Assembly (NCBI GenBank): GCA_046351235.1
Contig: JAXLYV010000001.1
Location: 1,922,001 to 1,986,000, forward strand
Source: JBBSAT01 sp046351235
GTDB lineage: Bacteria > Myxococcota_A > Polyangia > Polyangiales > Sandaracinaceae
Direction of reading: 5' to 3'
DNA: 64,000 nt
Under the pieces are notes generated by a model. That model had not been told where the DNA came from and searched no databases. It saw only the letters and a list, made by a program, of their open reading frames with translations. Shown piece after piece: positions 61,381-64,000 of the stretch (positions are counted from its first letter, which is position 1; each line of letters starts with the position of its first letter). A program made the position numbers and the translations under genes.

Positions 61381-62269
61381 GCTGATCGCCCGTGGTGAGC
61401 ACGACCTCGAGCGTGTGGTCGGTCGCGCACGCGTCGGCGACGGACGCATAGCTGCCGAGCTCGACCGAGCCGATCTCCGCGGTCCAGGCGCCGGTCCATC
61501 GCGCGACGCCGCCGTCGCCGACCAAGAACGCCGTGCTGCCGTGGACGACGACCCGTGCCACGCGCCCCACCGGCGAGCCGTACGAGGTCGTCGACCAGGC
61601 GTGCGCATCGCGCCGGAAGATCCGCGCTTCGCTCCACGCCCACGCCTCGCCCGTGCTCTGCACCGCGATGCCACGCAGCCAGGCATCGGTGCTCGTCGTC
61701 TCGCGCGCCCAGTGCGCGCCATCCCAGCGCATCACGGTGCCGCCCTGCCCGACGGCCCAGAGCGCGGCGGGCCCCGTCCCGGCGAGGCCCTCGATCGAGC
61801 GCCAGGTGCCGACCGAGCGCAGTCCGAGCGTGCCGGAGTCGCGCGCACCGATCGCGCCCTCGCTCGCGAAGTAGACGTGCGCGTCGTCGAAGGCGATCAC
61901 GTCGGCCACGACGTGCGGGCGCCCCGCGGGCCAGGCGATCGGGAGCGTGTGCCAGGCGCTCCCGTCGTGGATCGCGATCCCCTCGGCGACGGGCATCACG
62001 ACGTGCCCGTCGCGCGTGACCGCGAGCTCGCGCCCGAAGGCCGTGGTGGGCGAGGCCGGCCCGAGCACGCGCGAGGCGCCGTCCTCGAGCGCCGTCACGC
62101 GGCCCTCCCACGTGCGCGCGAACGCCATCGAGGCCGTGCACGCGATCGCGGTCGGAGCGCCCGTCATCACCCGCTCGCGGCGCGTCCAGCCGGAAGGCAC
62201 CGGCTGCGCCGAGACGGCGGCGAGCGGCACCATCGTCATCGTCATCGCGAGCGCGAGCGCGAGCCTCAT
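61364..62269 (-). CDS. Secreted WD/propeller-like protein
   Basis: The 301-residue protein has a signal peptide (about 1-21, ending VSAQ) and a beta-propeller-like series of blades: 'GREAVT'-type strands such as 'LAVTRDGHVVMPVAEGIAIH', 'FDDAHVYFASEGAIGARD', 'LWAVGQGGTVMRWDGAHW'. Cys41 and Cys near the end are present. It is last in a tatC-led operon (ATGA overlap with the upstream gene). It overlaps the GNAT gene tail to tail. Function unknown. Confidence 0.8.
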   Translation of the reverse strand: MRLALALAMTMTMVPLAAVSAQPVPSGWTRRERVMTGAPTAIACTASMAFARTWEGRVTALEDGASRVLGPASPTTAFGRELAVTRDGHVVMPVAEGIAIHDGSAWHTLPIAWPAGRPHVVADVIAFDDAHVYFASEGAIGARDSGTLGLRSVGTWRSIEGLAGTGPAALWAVGQGGTVMRWDGAHWARETTSTDAWLRGIAVQSTGEAWAWSEARIFRRDAHAWSTTSYGSPVGRVARVVVHGSTAFLVGDGGVARWTGAWTAEIGSVELGSYASVADACATDHTLEVVLTTGDQLTRAL

Positions 62270-62874
62270 CGCCCTCCGCGCCTCCGAGCGCGCCACCCCG
62301 CGATCAGCGAGACGCCGACCACGAGCACGGGCCACGAGCTCGCGCGGCGCGCGCCCGGGCCACGGCATGCGCACGACGAGGAGCGCGACACCTCGACGCT
62401 CGCGGACGAACCCGACCCGCTCGGCGCGCCGGCCACGGACGGCGCGGGCGCCACCTCCGGCGGCAGGTCGGCGAGCGCAGCCATCACGCAGACCTGGCGC
62501 ACCGCGCAGGTGGGTGGCGTGGCGGGCAACGTCCCGACGATCGGTGGCGGCGGCTCCTCGAGCCCCGTGCACGTGCTCGATGGCTCGCACGTCGCGACCA
62601 CCAGCTCGCGCGGCTCGGGCGGCGGCTCGGTCGCGCGCAGCCCGCCGGGGACGACCGACGCGGTCTGCGTGCAGACACGCAGGCTCGTGCACGTCTCGCC
62701 CTCGCGGCAGCCGGCCGTGCAGTCGGCGACGACGCACCACTGGCCCTCGTGCGCGGTCTGCCCACGAGCGCCCGGCGGGCACGCGCGGGGCATGTCGACG
62801 GAATCGGCGCGTGCGCTCGCGGCGAGCCCCAGCAAGCCGACGGCCACGAGCATGCCCACCCCGGCGCGCATCAT
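62266..62874 (-). CDS. Cys-rich secreted protein with MYXO-CTERM-like tail
   Basis: The 202-residue protein has a signal peptide (about 1-23), a Cys-rich part ('ACPPGARGQTAHEGQWCVVA', CTAGCREGETCTSLRVC), a Pro linker, and a C-terminal SSSCAC motif, hydrophobic helix and RRRGGR. Its CPPG module recalls the small proteins at 4920 and 7253. It overlaps both operon neighbours by ATGA. Function unknown; a surface or released factor is likely. Confidence 0.8.
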   Translation of the reverse strand: MMRAGVGMLVAVGLLGLAASARADSVDMPRACPPGARGQTAHEGQWCVVADCTAGCREGETCTSLRVCTQTASVVPGGLRATEPPPEPRELVVATCEPSSTCTGLEEPPPPIVGTLPATPPTCAVRQVCVMAALADLPPEVAPAPSVAGAPSGSGSSASVEVSRSSSCACRGPGARRASSWPVLVVGVSLIAGWRARRRGGR

Positions 62875-63281
62875 GTCTTCGGCGGCGGCTCGGTCTCGGG
62901 GCGATTGCGATGCTCGCTCGCGAAGCGCACGCAGACGTCGAGCAGGTCGTCCATCGAGAAGGGCTTGGCGAGGCTCGCCGGCAGGCCGAGGCGCTTCTGC
63001 ACCTCGGTGCGCATGTGCGATGCGCTCACGAGCACGACGGCCGGCGTCTCGCGATGGAGCACACCGCGCAGCTGGCGCACGAGGTCTTCGCCGTCGAGGT
63101 AAGGCATCATCAGGTCGACGAGCACGAGGCCCGGGTTCGCGTCGATCGTGCGCGTGATCGCCGAGCGCGGATCGGTGACCACGACGACACGCCAACCGTG
63201 GTGCTCGATGAAGCGCTTCATCATCGTCGCGAGATCGCGATCGTCATCGACCACCAGGATGGGCTTCTTTTCGCGCGTCAT
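62871..63281 (-). CDS. Single-domain response regulator (CheY-like)
   Basis: The 136-residue protein is only a receiver: VDDDRD acidic cluster, phosphoacceptor Asp56 in LVDLMMP, Ser in LVSAS in place of the usual Thr, and Lys in AKPFSMDD. No output domain. It overlaps tatC by ATGA and the next gene by ATGA. A role with Tat export or surface proteins is inferred only from position. Confidence 0.9.
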   Translation of the reverse strand: MTREKKPILVVDDDRDLATMMKRFIEHHGWRVVVVTDPRSAITRTIDANPGLVLVDLMMPYLDGEDLVRQLRGVLHRETPAVVLVSASHMRTEVQKRLGLPASLAKPFSMDDLLDVCVRFASEHRNRPETEPPPKT

Positions 63282-64000
63282 TCTTCGTCCCGGGCCTTCT
63301 GTGCTGCCAGCTCCGCTTCGGTAGGAGGCTTGGGCCCGAAGAGGAACGCGAAGAGGATGCCGAGATAATAGAGCACAATCAGCGGCACCATCACGAGCAT
63401 CATCGTGGCGATGTCGGGTGTCGGCGTCAGGATCGCCGCGACGACCGACGCGATCACCACCCACCAGCGGCTGAACCCGAGGAGCTGCTTCCAGTTCACG
63501 AGGCCGATGTAGGCGATGAAGCCGATGAGGATCGGCTCCTCGAACACCACGCCCAGCGCGATCAAGAGGCGCAGCGACACCTCGAGGTACTGGTCGATCA
63601 TGATGGTCGGCTCGAGCCGCAGCCCGATGCCGGTGAGATCGCCCGCGAAGCTCAGGAGCGCCGTGAAGGCCGGCGGCAGCACGAACGCGTAGCCGAAGAA
63701 GGCGCCGCCCACGAAGAAGATCGTGCTCATCAGCACGAAGGGGATCGCCATCATCTTCTCGCGCCGGTACAGGCCCGGCGAGATGAAGGCCCAGAGCTGC
63801 GCGAACGCCCAGGGGCTGCCGAAGAGGCAGCCGCAGACGATCGAGATGAGCATGTACTGGACGAGCAGATCGGCCGGGTTCGAGAAGTGCAGCTCCGCCT
63901 GCCCGAGCCCCAGCTCCGCGTAGGCGTGGACGAACGGGTACGCGAGGAACTCGAGGATCTCTTCGCGGTAGAGCCACGCGATCGCGATGCCGGGCAGGAA
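63278..64000 (-). CDS. tatC: Twin-arginine translocase subunit TatC (5' end outside window)
   Basis: At least 240 residues are visible, with the N-terminus beyond position 64000. TM helices and loops match TatC: 'SPWAFAQLWAFISPGLYRRE', then 'FVLMSTIFFVGGAFFGYAFV', 'FEEPILIGFIAYIGL' and 'ILTPTPDIATMMLVMVPLIV' (with the conserved TPTPD). TatC is the Arg-Arg signal receptor of folded-protein export. It leads the operon tatC, receiver, Cys-rich protein, propeller protein. Confidence 0.93.
   Translation of the reverse strand, partial: FLPGIAIAWLYREEILEFLAYPFVHAYAELGLGQAELHFSNPADLLVQYMLISIVCGCLFGSPWAFAQLWAFISPGLYRREKMMAIPFVLMSTIFFVGGAFFGYAFVLPPAFTALLSFAGDLTGIGLRLEPTIMIDQYLEVSLRLLIALGVVFEEPILIGFIAYIGLVNWKQLLGFSRWWVVIASVVAAILTPTPDIATMMLVMVPLIVLYYLGILFAFLFGPKPPTEAELAAQKARDEE

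Overview
The window looks like ordinary chromosome of a large, very GC-rich (by eye roughly 70-75% G+C) bacterium of the Myxococcota, most likely a Polyangiales/Sandaracinus-type organism. The signs are proteins ending in MYXO-CTERM-like sorting tails (Cys motif, membrane segment, Arg cluster), many Ala/Asp/Pro-rich lipoproteins, MopE-like Cys/Asp repeats, an AgmX/PglI-type protein, DUF4215-like Cys repeats, a eukaryote-type Ser/Thr kinase and several LuxR-type regulators. I saw no rRNA, tRNA, CRISPR array, transposase or prophage. Placement rests on pattern recognition, not on a search.

Layout. 1-7.7 kb: a DnaJ/receiver fusion coupled to tcdA, a nidogen-like surface protein, mmsA, two small paralogous secreted proteins, and an AraC regulator divergent from an NAD(P)-binding reductase. 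7.7-12.4 kb: three tandem LuxR-type regulators, small lipoproteins, and a lone ccmH. 12.4-25.2 kb: an M19-type dipeptidase lipoprotein with two flanking envelope proteins, an erythromycin-esterase-like lipoprotein, an APC amino-acid transporter, a transglutaminase, a PqqC/TenA-like oxidase, a metallo-beta-lactamase-fold lipoprotein, and a SecD-head-like lipoprotein. 25.3-35 kb: a giant C-terminal Ser/Thr kinase, Cys-rich and PEGA proteins, and two GTGA-coupled sensor kinases, the first without an ATPase domain. 35-42 kb: an 86-bp tandem repeat, fur and a partner, then a five-gene operon (GH25 lysozyme, msrB, two membrane proteins, rsgA). 42-54 kb: LysR/VOC pair, DsbA-like and TPR proteins, a phosphodiesterase, infA, a MopE/NHL lipoprotein, a TPR/winged-helix regulator and a propeller lipoprotein. 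54-64 kb: an AgmX-like protein, a catalytically degenerate Fic protein with a partner gene, a Cpx-like envelope-stress two-component system with a duplicated response-regulator tail, a GNAT acetyltransferase, and a tatC-receiver operon cut by the window edge.

How it works together. Genes are packed tightly; about a dozen neighbouring pairs share an ATGA or GTGA stop/start overlap, implying translational coupling. The most striking general pattern is that about a dozen first-in-operon genes have no Shine-Dalgarno but carry a TAxxxT-type -10 element 6-9 bases before the start codon, the arrangement expected of leaderless mRNAs. The most unusual protein-level signals are the pseudo-Fic gene pair, the ATPase-less kinase coupled to a complete kinase, the DnaJ-receiver fusion and the C-terminal kinase with a long helical N-terminus.
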